Positions 1 to 9,163 of a DNA stretch of 64,000 nt are shown here, piece after piece (position 1 is the stretch's first letter; each line of letters begins with the position of its first letter). The stretch is from Cladopsammia gracilis. Its lineage: Eukaryota; Cnidaria; Anthozoa; Scleractinia; Dendrophylliidae. The stretch spans positions 1,292,001 to 1,356,000 of the forward strand of contig JAJGOT010000089.1 in NCBI GenBank assembly GCA_022457155.1, given 5' to 3'. A model generated the notes under the pieces. It was not told the DNA's origin. It did not search any database and saw nothing but the letters and a program-made list of their open reading frames with translations. Position numbers and translations under genes: made by a program.

Positions 1-387
1 GGAGGGTCCCTAGATCATTTAATACCAAAAAAGTTATTTATGCACTGTTTTTCACAGTTGAGAAAAGCAGTACAGTTTATTTGTTTTTGTGATAATTTTT
101 TTTTGTTCCTTAAAGCTAGACAGCGGTGTAACTCGTCAAAACACATAAATTATGGCCTTGCGAAAAAAAAAACATGACTTTAAACGTGGATCAAACGAAC
201 ATGGGATATTTTGCTCTCAGGCTGTGCTCAAACACGTCAAAAGTATAACAATGTTATCAAGTCACTACTTCATGCATATATTCACAGCGTCCTTTATTGT
301 TTGTCTTGTGGTGTAATAACTATCAATGTGGATTGTGACTAGTCGACCGCATCCTGCTGGTTTCCATCAGGCGATAAGGTTGACTAA
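1..387. other. AT-rich flank, no gene seen
   Basis: AT-rich sequence with short homopolymer runs. No conserved-looking reading frame, tRNA-like fold or terminal repeat was recognised. Confidence 0.5.
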
Positions 388-624
388 GGCCCCGTCCACA
401 CGTATCCGGATATTTTTGAATCCGCAACTTTTTTGTTGCGGATTTTGAATTCGCTCTCCAGAGTGGAAATTTTTGAATACGCTACGAGTTCGGCATCGTG
501 TGGACGGTCGAATCCGGATATTTTTGAATACGCTGACGTAACAGTATCAGATCCAGTCTTTAACCGCGCGAATAGTCAACATGGCCGACCGAAATGTTCT
601 CGCTTCAATTCTACATGTGGGGCC
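388..624. mobile_element. Miniature inverted-repeat element (MITE), possibly hAT-like
   Basis: The left edge reads GGCCCCGTCCACACG and a degenerate inverse (ACATGTGGGGCC) lies at the right edge; a second inverse, GTGTGGACGG, is internal. The phrase CCGGATATTTTTGAAT occurs repeatedly inside, in palindromic arrangement. No protein is encoded. A clear target duplication was not found, so the superfamily and exact right edge are uncertain. It ends 12 bases before the Maverick-like terminal repeat. Confidence 0.45.
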
Positions 625-636
625 TAAATGTGTGAA

Positions 637-985
637 TTATGTCAGACACTATGGCTCATTTTAGCGTAAACTCAAGCAGATCTACGCCCCCTCTAGCAGA
701 AACACCTCAACGCAGAAACTCAAGCAGAACGTCTCCAATCTGTTCAAACCCGCATAACGCCCAAACCAGCGGAACTCAATAATGACATCCTTGTTCTCTG
801 CTAGCCCAAGGCAGAACCAAAATGACATCCGACTCAGAAGCCCCATGGAAGCGTATCAAGACCAGTTTCAACCGGTTTCAAACAATGTTTGTCGTAAACA
901 AACCGGAAGTCTTTTTCTTGGTATTGATTGGCCACCTTTTTTGTTTTTGGATCTCTTGTGATATGCCTTTCATTGACCAGCGTTA
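637..985 (+). repeat. Left terminal inverted repeat of the Maverick-like element
   Basis: The segment matches the reverse complement of 12038-12459 over most of its length, with indels. Shared blocks include the outer 60 bases (GGCTCA then TTTAGCGTAAAC) and the inner block with CTTTTTCTTGGTATTGATTG. The inner part copies the 3' coding end of the polymerase gene, so a polymerase tail lies at both ends of the element. Confidence 0.85.
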
Positions 986-992
986 AAGTTGT

Positions 993-1055
993 TTCTCACG
1001 CGTGAGAATCATTTTCAAAACCTATATTTTCAAAAATGTTTCTCATGCGTGAGAA
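993..1055. promoter_or_regulatory. Two copies of a 16-bp palindrome inside the left terminal repeat edge
   Basis: A perfect dyad TTCTCACGCGTGAGAA lies at 993-1008. A second copy with one change (TTCTCATGCGTGAGAA) lies at 1040-1055, 47 bases on. Protein-binding dyads or a hairpin are possible; function is not shown by the sequence. Confidence 0.45.
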
Positions 1056-1329
1056 TCTTGTGTCCACATTATTTGTAATTTAAATGATAATTCAAGAAGG
1101 TTCCACTGTCATTCAAAAATAGATCTTTTTGTTAGCATTGATGATTGGCATATTTTTGTAACAATGTTATAAAAAATTTCCCACATCTAAATTTCAACTA
1201 TAAGATGTTAAGATGTTTTCTGAAAATTATATTATTATCATTTTCCAGTTTCAACAAAATTTCTGTCCTTATATTTGGGTGAAGATTATTTTTGAAAGCT
1301 GCAAAATAACCGTATAAATTCAGGGGAAT

Positions 1330-1490
1330 TGAAAATTTTATTCACAGCCGCCTCATCTGTTTATAATAAGTTTTTCTTTTCAGTCATATTACTAGGAGCT
1401 AATGTTAATTTCAGTCATATTATTAGGTATTGTTAATTTTTGTTCTTATTTTTGACAACCCGCCTCGATTAGCTATGCTAACTGCGGGTT
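1330..1490 (+). mobile_element. LINE 3' end fragment with terminal hairpin, inserted in the capsid gene
   Basis: The 3' part is a hairpin with stem AACCCGC/GCGGGTT at 1457-1490 and a loop containing GATTAGCTATGCTA. The same loop recurs at 21647-21691 and 32908-32941 with the same or a compensated stem, which marks a non-LTR retrotransposon tail. The insertion point coincides with the abrupt end of the capsid-like reading frame. The 5' edge is approximate. Confidence 0.55.
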
Positions 1491-2004
1491 ATTTAAAATT
1501 GTTGTTGTTTTTCGCCTGGCAAAACCCTCATTTTTAAGCGCCTGGTTTGGTCGTGCTTCTGTAGTTCCCGTTGAGGTGTCTGGATAGAAAAATTGATCTT
1601 TTCCAACTGTGTCTGCATAACTTTTTGTATATTTCAGGAGAGACAACACAGTTGACGATTCATTGGCTCGTGGTTTGTTATATACTGTTATGCCATCGCC
1701 TTCAACTTCTATTGCTTTTATGAATGTATGTCCATTTGTTGTTGTGCAATCTTGATTACCATTATTTGGTCCTGCTGTTATTCCAGTTGCGCTATCAGCC
1801 GTTGTAACAAGTTTAAAGTCAACTTCCAAATATGCGTTGTACCAATCAATTGTGTTTGCTTCTGAGGAATTATCAACTGTGAATCGATAATCCTCTTTTG
1901 TTTGTCTATTGTTATTCACGACATTATCATTCAGTGGAGTTTCTAAATTATAATATGTGTATTCATCTCTTAACAAATTTTAGGTTTCTAAAGTTTCCGT
2001 TCAT
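1473..2004 (-). pseudogene. Double-jelly-roll major capsid-like protein, N-terminal fragment
   Basis: The frame at 1473-1976 carries IDWYNAYLEVDFK, then FIKAIEVEGDGITVY and a following KYTKSYADTVGKDQFFYPDT. This pattern resembles the first jelly roll of Maverick/adintovirus-type major capsid proteins (about 500-600 residues), which would build the virion shell. Only about 165 residues remain. The frame has no ATG: it opens at TTG beside a stop, whereas an ATG at 2002-2004 lies in another frame, indicating a small indel near the N-terminus. The C-terminal part is replaced by the LINE 3' end from 1490 downwards. It is the last gene of the minus-strand structural cluster. Capsid identity is inferred from motif pattern only. 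Confidence 0.55.
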
Positions 2005-2375
2005 ATTTTAAAACCATGTTATATTTTTTTCTTTTTAAATCACATCATTGTAAATATCTTTATATATTTGTATTCATCGGGGGTTGATGCATTTCTCAAA
2101 ATTTCACCAATTTCTTTTCCTTTTGTTTCTAGGGAAATTGGTTTTCTCTTTGTCGAAAACTTATAATTTTTTTCACCAAGGACCTGCCCAGTTTTTTCCT
2201 CCAACTTTTTCAGCGCCTTTTTCCATGAGTTTTTCTGCTGCCTTTGAAGTCAGCTTCGAAGCTGTTTTTCCTGTTAATTTTAATTTGTTCCAATTTTTGA
2301 CAAAACATCAAATAATCCAGAACCCACATAACTTATTTCTCCTGTATCAGGATCTCTTTCTCTTCTTTCTTCCAT
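2005..2375 (-). pseudogene. Small Lys/Ala/Gly-rich virion-type peptide gene, broken
   Basis: A minus-strand ATG at 2373-2375 opens an acidic-basic start followed by an amphipathic Lys/Ala/Gly-rich stretch. An internal stop with continuation in another frame implies a one-base loss near 2280. A stop follows at 2173-2175, and a further short coding-like piece lies at 2005-2172. Composition resembles the small core or membrane-active peptides of Maverick/adintovirus structural clusters, but no specific family could be named. It sits between the capsid-like and the next structural gene, all on one strand. Confidence 0.35.
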
Positions 2376-2380
2376 TTTAG

Positions 2381-3044
2381 TTAAACTTCTTTCATTACGA
2401 CCGTCAACGAAATATCAATATCATTCAAACCAACTTCTCGGTCTTTATCATCAGTGAAATAGAATGTGGCTTCAGAAATTGTTTTTGTATTTATTTTATT
2501 CCACAAGTAATTTGTTGGTTGAATTTCAAAGGGGAGGGGTCTTGTTTTGGTGCTCGTAGAGAAGGTGTAAAGCACACTTGAGCTTTTCCCTGAGATAATT
2601 GAATCACTTAAAAGACCGCTTCTGAGATAGAGATTATCAACACTATTTGATATATTAGGAAAATTCGTTCCAAAGGCGCTTGTTTTCAGGTCGATTCAGG
2701 ACTGCTGAATCAAACCCCAACAAGACGTGAAAACGTCCACTGTTTACAAAATCAATTTGAAAGTTCTCTTGCAGTTGAATGAAAACTTTGAAAGTTGACA
2801 AATCAAACAACACGTTGATTCCATATGATTCGTCACTTTTCCCAATTCTGTTGTGAATGAATTCGTTGATGTCTTCATAATCATAAACTGCTGTTGGAAA
2901 GTTGATTGTTTCCCACGTCTTTCCTTTGTCTTTTGAAATCACTAACTTGTTGTTGTTATATTCAGGTCTAATATTATGCCAGCTTGCAGTCATGGAAAGA
3001 TGATCCAAAGAAAGATAGTGCTGTTTATTTTCGTCCAGAATCAA
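2381..3044 (-). pseudogene. Maverick structural gene, possibly minor capsid (penton-like), frameshifted
   Basis: Two minus-strand frames (2655-3044 and 2381-2575, with open sequence between) are collinear and look like one protein of about 220 residues split by a frameshift near 2670. The N-terminal part contains SMTASWHNIRPEYNNNKL and YEDINEFIHNRI. The C-terminal part has ISEATFYFTDDKDREVGL and ends before the small peptide gene. It is rich in beta-type sequence, consistent with a capsid-associated protein. By position next to the capsid-like gene it could be the minor capsid protein; this is inference. The upstream leader towards 3140 also looks partly coding. Confidence 0.45.
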
Positions 3045-3146
3045 CTCCGGAAAAACTTTACAGTGAAATTTCCCGGTTTATTTCGAGGGTTTTGTTTTCT
3101 TGCATCCACTGATTTGTAAACAAGAACTCTGTTGACATCCATTATT

Positions 3147-3565
3147 TTATATATTTGACAAAAGTTTTTCATGCATTTCTTTTGTGATTGCTCCGATTTT
3201 CAAGAGTTCATCATTTATTTGTGAAAGGTCATTCTTCAGAACTGGGGAATTGTTGCCAGCAGCCATTGAACCCACGATTATCTTGATTCTGTCTGCTAAT
3301 TCTTCTGGCTTTTGATAATACATAACGCTCGATCCAACCATCCTTGACTTTCCTGAAGATCTGTGTCGGGGAAGATTTGACAACATGTTCAAATCATTGA
3401 ACAATTCAACACTCTCACAGCATTCATGGAATATTTGATTTGTGGATTGAACCTCTTTGTGAGAAGATTGATCAAAGATTTGTCAGCATCTGCTTGATAG
3501 ACAAGTTGTCCACCTCGATAAGCATCAAGTTTCATTTCGTTCAACAATCGTCCGACATCAATCAA
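3147..3565 (-). pseudogene. Conserved-looking Maverick gene of unknown function, frameshifted
   Basis: The open frame 3147-3404 has no ATG at its listed edge (TTG) and an internal ATG at 3384-3386. It includes MLSNLPRHRSSGKSRMVG and KPEELADRIKIIVGSMAAG. The preceding 150 bases (3405-3560) also translate to coding-like sequence in another frame, so the gene was longer and has lost frame near 3405. No catalytic motif was seen. It lies downstream of the coiled-coil/basic gene and may have been continuous with it. Unknown function. Confidence 0.4.
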
Positions 3566-4053
3566 AAGACCTCCATAGTGGTCTCTTGAATTTTGTTAGC
3601 ATTTCTTTTTGGCTGCCTGTATTTGCGGATTCCGCCGCCTTGCGGCCTTTTCAGTCGAAGTCGCTTGGCTCCTTCTCCTGTTTTTGGTTCTTTAGGCTTT
3701 GAATAATGTTGACGTAAATCCAATACATGCCCAATTGTCTGTTCATAAGCGTTTAATGTCTTTTGCTCTCTTTTATAAAATTTAATTTCATCTAAAATTT
3801 TTTGCGTGTCTTTTTTTTTGCTCCTCTTTAAGCCGCTTATTTTATTCGAAATAATTTTAACAGTTTTCTTAACACCCTCGTTTAACTCGTTTAGATCTTG
3901 ATTTTTCGTATTCATCAATTCATTGGGCTTAGTATAATGATAATTATTTAAAATTATTCTATCATCAGGAAGGCCTGGAAGTTGTGGTAATTCTGTATGC
4001 AGCGTAATAATATCTCTATTACTCTCTACCAAGTCTTTGAAGCCATCAGTCAA
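3562..4053 (-). pseudogene. Basic, coiled-coil-rich Maverick protein of unknown function
   Basis: A 163-residue frame with a charged helical middle (SGLKRSKKKDTQKILDEIKF) and a basic, Gly-rich tail (KRLRLKRPQGGGIRKYRQ) suggesting nucleic-acid contact. Its left edge is a TTG next to a stop and no ATG is available. Coding-like sequence continues upstream in another frame towards 4083, so it may be the remainder of a longer gene beginning at 4283. A role in genome condensation or scaffolding is possible but unproven. Confidence 0.4.
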
Positions 4054-4082
4054 AGCTTATTGATTTTCCCTCAGTTGCTCAA

Positions 4083-4283
4083 TCACTTTATCCTGTTTTT
4101 CATATGTTTTTTTTTCTGTTGCTCAATCAGGGGTTCACGGAGGGTTTTAAAATAACCACTCATGGCAATATCTCTCCATTGTTCTTTGTCTTTCACTTCA
4201 TTCTTTACTGCAGGTACTGCTTTCGCAATTTGATATCCTTCATATTCATTTTCCGCAAACTTTTTAATTTTTGCAAGGTCCAT
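4083..4283 (-). CDS. Small Maverick ORF, 66 residues, unknown function
   Basis: Starts at an ATG (4281-4283) and encodes a charged helical protein with the phrase WRDIAMSGYFKTLREPLIEQ. A run of As/Ts near 4110 probably caused a frameshift, because sequence beyond the stop remains coding-like in another frame and leads into 3562-4053. The two palindromic TTATCTCAAAAGATAA sites lie just upstream (4304-4350), a plausible promoter position. Possibly the N-terminus of a longer structural protein. Confidence 0.4.
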   Translation of the reverse strand: MDLAKIKKFAENEYEGYQIAKAVPAVKNEVKDKEQWRDIAMSGYFKTLREPLIEQQKKKHMKNRIK

Positions 4284-4303
4284 TTTAAGTGTTAAAACAA
4301 CAT

Positions 4304-4350
4304 TTATCTCAAAAGATAAGTGTTGTTTTGACAGTTATCTCAAAAGATAA
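4304..4350. promoter_or_regulatory. Pair of identical 16-bp dyads between two minus-strand Maverick genes
   Basis: TTATCTCAAAAGATAA occurs at 4304-4319 and again at 4335-4350 as part of a 31-bp direct repeat that also contains GTGTTGTTTTGACAG-like sequence. A third half-site (ACTTATCTG) follows at about 4365. The sites fill the only gap between the genes at 4083-4283 and 4367-4651, so they may be operator, promoter or terminator elements. Confidence 0.45.
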
Positions 4351-4366
4351 GTGTTGTTTTTGTCAC

Positions 4367-4651
4367 TTATCTGTTGAAACGCATTATATATTGAATTGCC
4401 TCTTTGTATTTAATTATCATTGCAAGCTCATCCAATGATTTTTTCAATTCTTCGATGTATGTCAAAAGTGGTTTTCTTTTCAAAGTTGTTTCTAGATACT
4501 CCATCAATTTAGTTTCAAGATTCGTCTTAGTTTCAAGTATCTCTGCAAGTTGTTCAGCATCCTTTCGGTTGTCATAAAGTGGATATTCAAGACGAAATAT
4601 ATTACAAAGACGGTCGCTTTCTTCTTCGGTGAATCGGAATCGGGAGTTCAT
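4367..4651 (-). CDS. Small helical Maverick protein, 94 residues, unknown function
   Basis: Opens at ATG 4649-4651 and stops at 4367. The product is highly helical and charged (TNLETKLMEYLETTLKRK, YIEELKKSLDELAMIIKYK), compatible with a coiled coil. The start overlaps the beginning of the oppositely oriented packaging-ATPase frame, an arrangement that would place a divergent promoter inside coding sequence. No family was recognised. Confidence 0.45.
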   Translation of the reverse strand: MNSRFRFTEEESDRLCNIFRLEYPLYDNRKDAEQLAEILETKTNLETKLMEYLETTLKRKPLLTYIEELKKSLDELAMIIKYKEAIQYIMRFNR

Positions 4652-5241
4652 ATTCCAAACTGATACAAATTACGAAGCCGAATCAAAGCGAAGACTGAAT
4701 GATTTCTTGGACGAACATTTCAGAATGCTTGTGGCTGGCCAAATTCGCTGTGGAAAAACAAACACGCTTATGCATATGCTCCGAAAACCTCTCATTTATT
4801 ATGACAAAATTTATTTTTACTCACCAAAGCAAAAAGGTCGGGTATAATGTGCTTGAGCTGCTCGGACCAGATGAGATTCTGGATACATCAGAATATCCAA
4901 ACAACAACAGAAAAGTGGTTGTTTTTGATGATCTTATGAATGACCCTGACAGGATTCAAAAACTGATTGCAAATCATTGGACTGATGGAAGACATCACGG
5001 AATCAGTCCAATTTATCTTTGTCAGTCATATTATGATGTTCCACAAAAAATTCGTTTGAATTATTCACACACGATTCTCTATCCGTCAGCAACAAGAAAA
5101 CATTTGGATCTTATTGCAAAAGAGAACTTGATTGATTCCCAACTGTTCAACAAACTTGGGCCCTTCGAATTCATTTTCCTTGACAAAGAAAAGAAAAGTG
5201 TCAAAAAAGGTACACTAATGTTGATTGGAGCGAATACATAA
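4629..5241 (+). pseudogene. FtsK/HerA-type genome-packaging ATPase, frameshifted
   Basis: Two overlapping plus-strand frames (4629-4847 and 4699-5241) make up one packaging-ATPase-like protein of about 200 residues. The Walker A motif is GQIRCGKTN near 4740, Walker B is KVVVFDDL near 4915, and downstream lie HGISPIYLCQSYYDVP and a Thr/Asn-rich sensor region, as in A32-like ATPases of Mavericks and related viruses. The enzyme would drive DNA into capsids. The frame changes near 4840, so the copy is broken. The 4629 edge is GTG, not ATG; an ATG in the Walker A frame lies just before it, at about 4724. Domain identity is clear from the motifs. Confidence 0.75.
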
Positions 5242-5251
5242 AAAATTTCGG

Positions 5252-5264
5252 GCCGCAAAGCGGC
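5252..5264. terminator. GC-rich hairpin between ATPase and fibre-like genes
   Basis: GCCGC-AAA-GCGGC forms a 5-bp stem with a 3-base loop just after the ATPase stop, in otherwise AT-rich sequence. It may simply be coding sequence of the downstream gene; a terminator role is speculative. Confidence 0.2.
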
Positions 5265-5267
5265 GGA

Positions 5268-6197
5268 ATGAAATTGGACGTCAACGACAATTATGATATC
5301 CAACAAAAACGACTGGCCAATGTTGCAGAAGGAGTTGACAATGATGACGCAATCGTCAAACACCAAGTTGATACGCTTGAAACAAGTCTCGAAAACAAGT
5401 GAGGGCAGATTCATTGATGGTTGACGGATCCTCTCATATGACTGGAGATTTAGACCTCAGAGGAAACAAATTGATTTCTCCTGGAGGAATTGGCATGAAT
5501 AGGAAACTTATCACAAATATGGACACGGATGAAGACAATGATCTTTCTGCTGTCAATATGGTGACTCTGAAAAAATTCCATCCTGATGCTCCTGCCCCAA
5601 CTCATGAAGTCGTCAAAGATATTGATTTGAAAGAACTTTTCAATGTTGTCCAATCAAAGCAACAGACTTATCAACATCTGGCAGGAAATTACAACAATCT
5701 GGTCTCCTACAATGATGCCAAGAATATCTTCTTATCCCGAAAAGAGACGCTTCCAATAGAAACTAGTTTGGATATGGGAAACAATACAGTTTATAATGTG
5801 AAAGACCCAACAGCAATCGACCAAGCAGCCAATAAAAAATACGTAGATGATGCACTAGAAACGAAATTAGGTAAAGACGATGATGGATATTTTGACGCTA
5901 GAAATAATATGATAGTTAATGTAGCAGATTTTGATGAAGGTTTTTCAAATATGGGCGATGTTATGAATAAAAATTATATTGATGGAAAAATCAAGAAGTT
6001 AGATGATAAAAAAAACGGATAAATTGGCTTCAGGAGATATGTTTTTAAGATTGAAAAAGGAATTGCAAGATTATATCAATAAGTCACATGTCACGCCAAC
6101 TTCCCACTTGAAGGATCAGTTCAGATATTTAATGGAGGATGTGAATGAATGCTTATTTCGAGCGAACGAGCGAACGAGCGAACTCGAACTCCATTAA
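5268..6197 (+). pseudogene. Fibre-like protein with phage-tail-fibre-type repeats, frameshifted
   Basis: Starting at ATG 5268, three collinear frames (5268-5400, 5399-6022, 6003-6197) encode one broken protein. It contains repeats of the form D-x-x-x-N-x-(I/V)-x-N-(V)...NK-x-Y-(V/I)-D: MTGDLDLRGNKLISPGG, SLDMGNNTVYNVKDPTAI followed by NKKYVDDAL, and ARNNMIVNVADF followed by NKNYIDGKI. Such repeats are typical of trimeric phage tail fibres and of fibre-like proteins found in some Maverick-type elements, where they would project from the virion for attachment. A stop at 5399-5401 and a frame change near 6010 inactivate it. Family assignment is by repeat pattern. Confidence 0.6.
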
Positions 6198-6500
6198 CTA
6201 GCTTCATCCATTCCTTCCAGTTTTCCATGATGCTCTTCAGTTCAGCAATGCTCAAACCAGTCGCAGCTGGTCTACATATGTTGTTGCTGGTCGTCTTCTC
6301 GTGAATGAATACAGCTCTGAATATAATATGATCGTGACGGGAATAACTGATTTTGCCGGTTCACCGCATTTATTCAATAAAAAAAGATTATAATTTACAA
6401 ATCACCAACAAAGATGACTCTAATTTATACTCGGGAAGAATTGGGTTTCAAATGTATCGCCTTCAAACAGAAGGGAAATATACGATTTGCGTTGAATTCT
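6198..6500 (+). pseudogene. Degenerate C-terminal remnant of the fibre-like gene
   Basis: Short coding-like pieces continue on the plus strand, including VNEYSSEYNMIVTGITDFAG at about 6300 and SGRIGFQMYRLQTEGKYTI at about 6430, separated by frameshifts and stops. The style (beta-rich, Gly/Tyr) is that of a receptor-binding or fibre-head domain. It ends at a TAA microsatellite. Confidence 0.35.
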
Positions 6501-6525
6501 TTCCAGTGGGATGACGGATGAAAGT

Positions 6526-6574
<49 letters not shown>

Positions 6575-6660
6575 TGAAAACCGTAGTGATCCCTGTGGTT
6601 GTTGGTGCGCTTGGTACAATGTTAACGCGGTTAGTACCGCATTGAACGTAAATCGACAAG
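6500..6660 (+). mobile_element. (TAA)n tract and small non-LTR retrotransposon remnant
   Basis: About 16 copies of TAA at 6527-6574 are followed directly by an open stretch reading MKTVVIPVVVGALGTML, which resembles the C-terminal tail often seen in anthozoan non-LTR retrotransposon ORFs. The fragment is short and the family is uncertain. It marks the boundary between fibre remnant and minisatellite. Confidence 0.3.
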
Positions 6661-6776
6661 CAACTAAAAAGTTTTCAAATTATACACGATCCATCATTCA
6701 CATGCATAAATGGAAGATTACGCCGCCTGAATATGAAGCAGTTTTCATATCAAAAATACTATTCACTGTGCAGATT

Positions 6777-7870
6777 CAATTATGTCTGCTTGTCATTCAA
6801 TTATGTCTGCTTGTCATTCAATTATGTATTCTTGTCATTCAATTATGTCTTCTTGTCATTCAATTATGTCTTCTTGTCATTCAATTATGTCTTCTTGTCG
6901 TTCAATTATGTCTTCTTGTCATTCAATTATGTCTTCTTGTCATTCAATTATGTCTTCTTGTCGTTCAATTATGTCCGTTTGTTTTTCAATTATGTTCCCT
7001 TGTCATTCAATTATGTCCGTTTGTTTTTCAATTATGTTCTCTTGTCATTCAATTATGTCCGTTTGTTTTTCAATTATGTCTTCTTGTCATTCAATTATGT
7101 CTTCTTGTCATTCAATTATGTCTTCTTGTCATTCAATTATGTTCTCTTGTCATTCAATTATGTCTTCTTGTCATTCAATTATGTCATCTTGTCATTCAAT
7201 TATGTTCTCTTGTCATTCAATTATGTCCGTTTGTTTTTCAATTATGTCTTCTTGTCATTCAATTATGTCTTCTTGTCGTTCAATTATGTCCGTTTGTTTT
7301 TCAATTATGTCTTCTTGTCATTCAATTATGTCTTCTTGTCGTTCAATTATGTCCGTTTGTTTTTCAATTATGTTCCCTTGTCATTCAATTATGTCTTCTT
7401 GTCATTCAATTATGTTCTCTTGTCATTCAATTATGTCCGTTTGTTTTTCAATTATGTCTTCTCCTTCTTGTCATTCAATTATGTCTTCTTGTCATTCAAT
7501 TATGTTCTCTTGTCATTCAATTATGTCCGTTTGTTTTTCAATTATGTCTTCTTGTCATTCAATTATGTCTTCTTGTCATTCAATTATGTTCTCTTGTCAT
7601 TCAATTATGTCCGTTTGTTTTTCAATTATGTCTTCTTGTCATTCGATTATGTCCGTTTGTTTCTCAATTATGTTCCCTTGTCATTCAATTACTACATCTC
7701 ATCATGCCTGCTTGACATTCAATTATGTTCGATATTATCTTTCAATTACTACTTTTTGTCATTAAATTATCCCTGGTCATTTAGTCATTTAATTATATCT
7801 GTTTGTCATGCAATTTCTTACTTTATGAACTTCATTGAATTATGGCTTGTTGCGATTCAATTATTCAATA
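6777..7870. repeat. 21-bp minisatellite, about 43 units plus decayed tail
   Basis: Units of the form CAATTATGTCTTCTTGTCATT repeat head to tail from 6777 to about 7690. A few variant types (TCCGTTTGTTTTT, TTCTCTTGTCATT, TTCCCTTGTCATT) recur in blocks, indicating higher-order amplification; one unit near 7460 has a 6-base insertion. Because 21 is divisible by 3, all three plus-strand frames stay open, giving heptapeptide translations that are artefacts; every minus frame has a stop in each unit. Units decay gradually from 7690 to 7870. Confidence 0.95.
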
Positions 7871-9019
7871 TCGATTCAATATCGATTGACCGCTTGTACC
7901 TGAGCCGCAAAAGCACCGCTGATTACTGACTGACGTCTTCGCGCAGGCTTCTTCGCGCCTTTCTTGCAGGAGGTTTGAAAATGGCGTCGAAGGAAATTAA
8001 AGATGTGAGCGATTCCGACGGAAAAGGAGAAAATTATCAACGAGCATTAACATTGCTGAATGAAGCGGTGGATATCCTGAGGTCACCATGCACGTCGACA
8101 GATCATCCGCAACAGCTTCCAGCGCACCGATCTGTAGCTTCAGTTCAAGTTCCTGCCGCTTCTACTGAAAGGGTAGAATTACAAGAAATGGCGCGTCTTT
8201 TTCCGTTTTACAGTCAGGGCGCATCTGCCGGTAAAGTTAGTTTCCGTCAACCCTTTAAGCGATTTCGACCAAGTGCTTCCTCAAGTGGGCCCCAAAAAAG
8301 TTTTAGACCAAAGGAAACCTGGACTCAGACGTTCATCTGCCTGTGTGAATCAGACCAGTTGGTGGTGCCTTCAAGAGAGGAGAAAGTAATTTTAAAAGAA
8401 GCAGTTCTCGGCGAAAAAAAAATTACTTTCGAAATGTACGGAGGCTACCAACAGTTGCAGTCTTCTTTGTTGAAAGAATTTCCAAAACTAAGTGAAGGAG
8501 GAGGGTTTCAATTGTTAAGATCTTCTGGAGCGAGACGAAGCCTGGATTTAATTAATTCCCATTCCAACCATGGGCTACGACATTCCGTATCTTAAAGATT
8601 GTCTTGGACAGGCCATTGGTTATATCCGGCCCCTGCAAAAAGACTTAGATCGCAGTCCACTTCCCGTACAGGTAGGTTAGTTTTTGTCCATTGGAATCAA
8701 CTGAGCAGCTTAAGAGTGGCAAGATCTAAGAACAGCACTAGAAGGTCTGTAATCTCCTTTCAAGAGAACTTCGACAAATAATAGCCCCTTGACTTATTTG
8801 AATACATGGAAATATTATGGAATTCTGTCCTATTTTATGCCAGTCAGAACCAGATACAGGATGTAAAGTAAGACGTGAAAATTTTGCATGTCAACCCCCT
8901 CCCCTAGCTTCAAGGAAACCCTGTTTAATTGTGAAGTGGTGAGTCCAGATCTATTCAAATCAGGAGAATAAAGTTGAATCTTTTTTCGGTATTAATTTTT
9001 ATATTTGTTGTACATTCAG

Positions 9020-9163
9020 AAAAGCACGGCTGTTAGTAATTTGCAAAATGCCCCAAAGGTAATTTGCATAAATTGTAAAAATGATGTGCCCCTAACGTTA
9101 TTTCCAGACCATCAGATGATCTGTGAGGGAGGGTCATCCAAGGAGACAGGGGACGGATGTGAG
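9020..9163 (+). pseudogene. Exon with C2HC zinc-finger-like module (UBZ-like) of the host-derived fragment
   Basis: A TTCAG acceptor precedes and a GAG/GTGTGT donor follows. The translation contains CINCKNDVPLTLFPDHQMIC, a Cys-x2-Cys...His-x3-Cys arrangement like ubiquitin-binding zinc fingers. In the presumed parent family such fingers follow the exon-1 domain. Exon length is 144, a multiple of 3. Confidence 0.5.

Noticed and set aside
2084..2380. 98-residue plus-strand Phe-rich frame
   Set aside because: It is antisense to a small Lys/Ala-rich gene of the structural cluster and consists of Phe/Leu codons produced by A-rich sense codons.
4367..6022. Possibility of a bacterial prophage because of phage-tail-fibre-type repeats and a packaging ATPase
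   Set aside because: The surrounding long inverted repeats, protein-primed polymerase and eukaryotic spliced DNA fit a Maverick-type element; no bacterial gene is near.
6642..7929. Three overlapping long plus-strand frames (327-398 residues) with heptapeptide repeats
   Set aside because: They are the three frames of a 21-bp minisatellite that lacks stops on one strand. No start context or conserved flanking codons support a protein.
7975..7980. Start at TTG two codons before MASKEI
   Set aside because: A nearby ATG at 7981 fits a eukaryotic start; the upstream codons are only an extension of the open frame.
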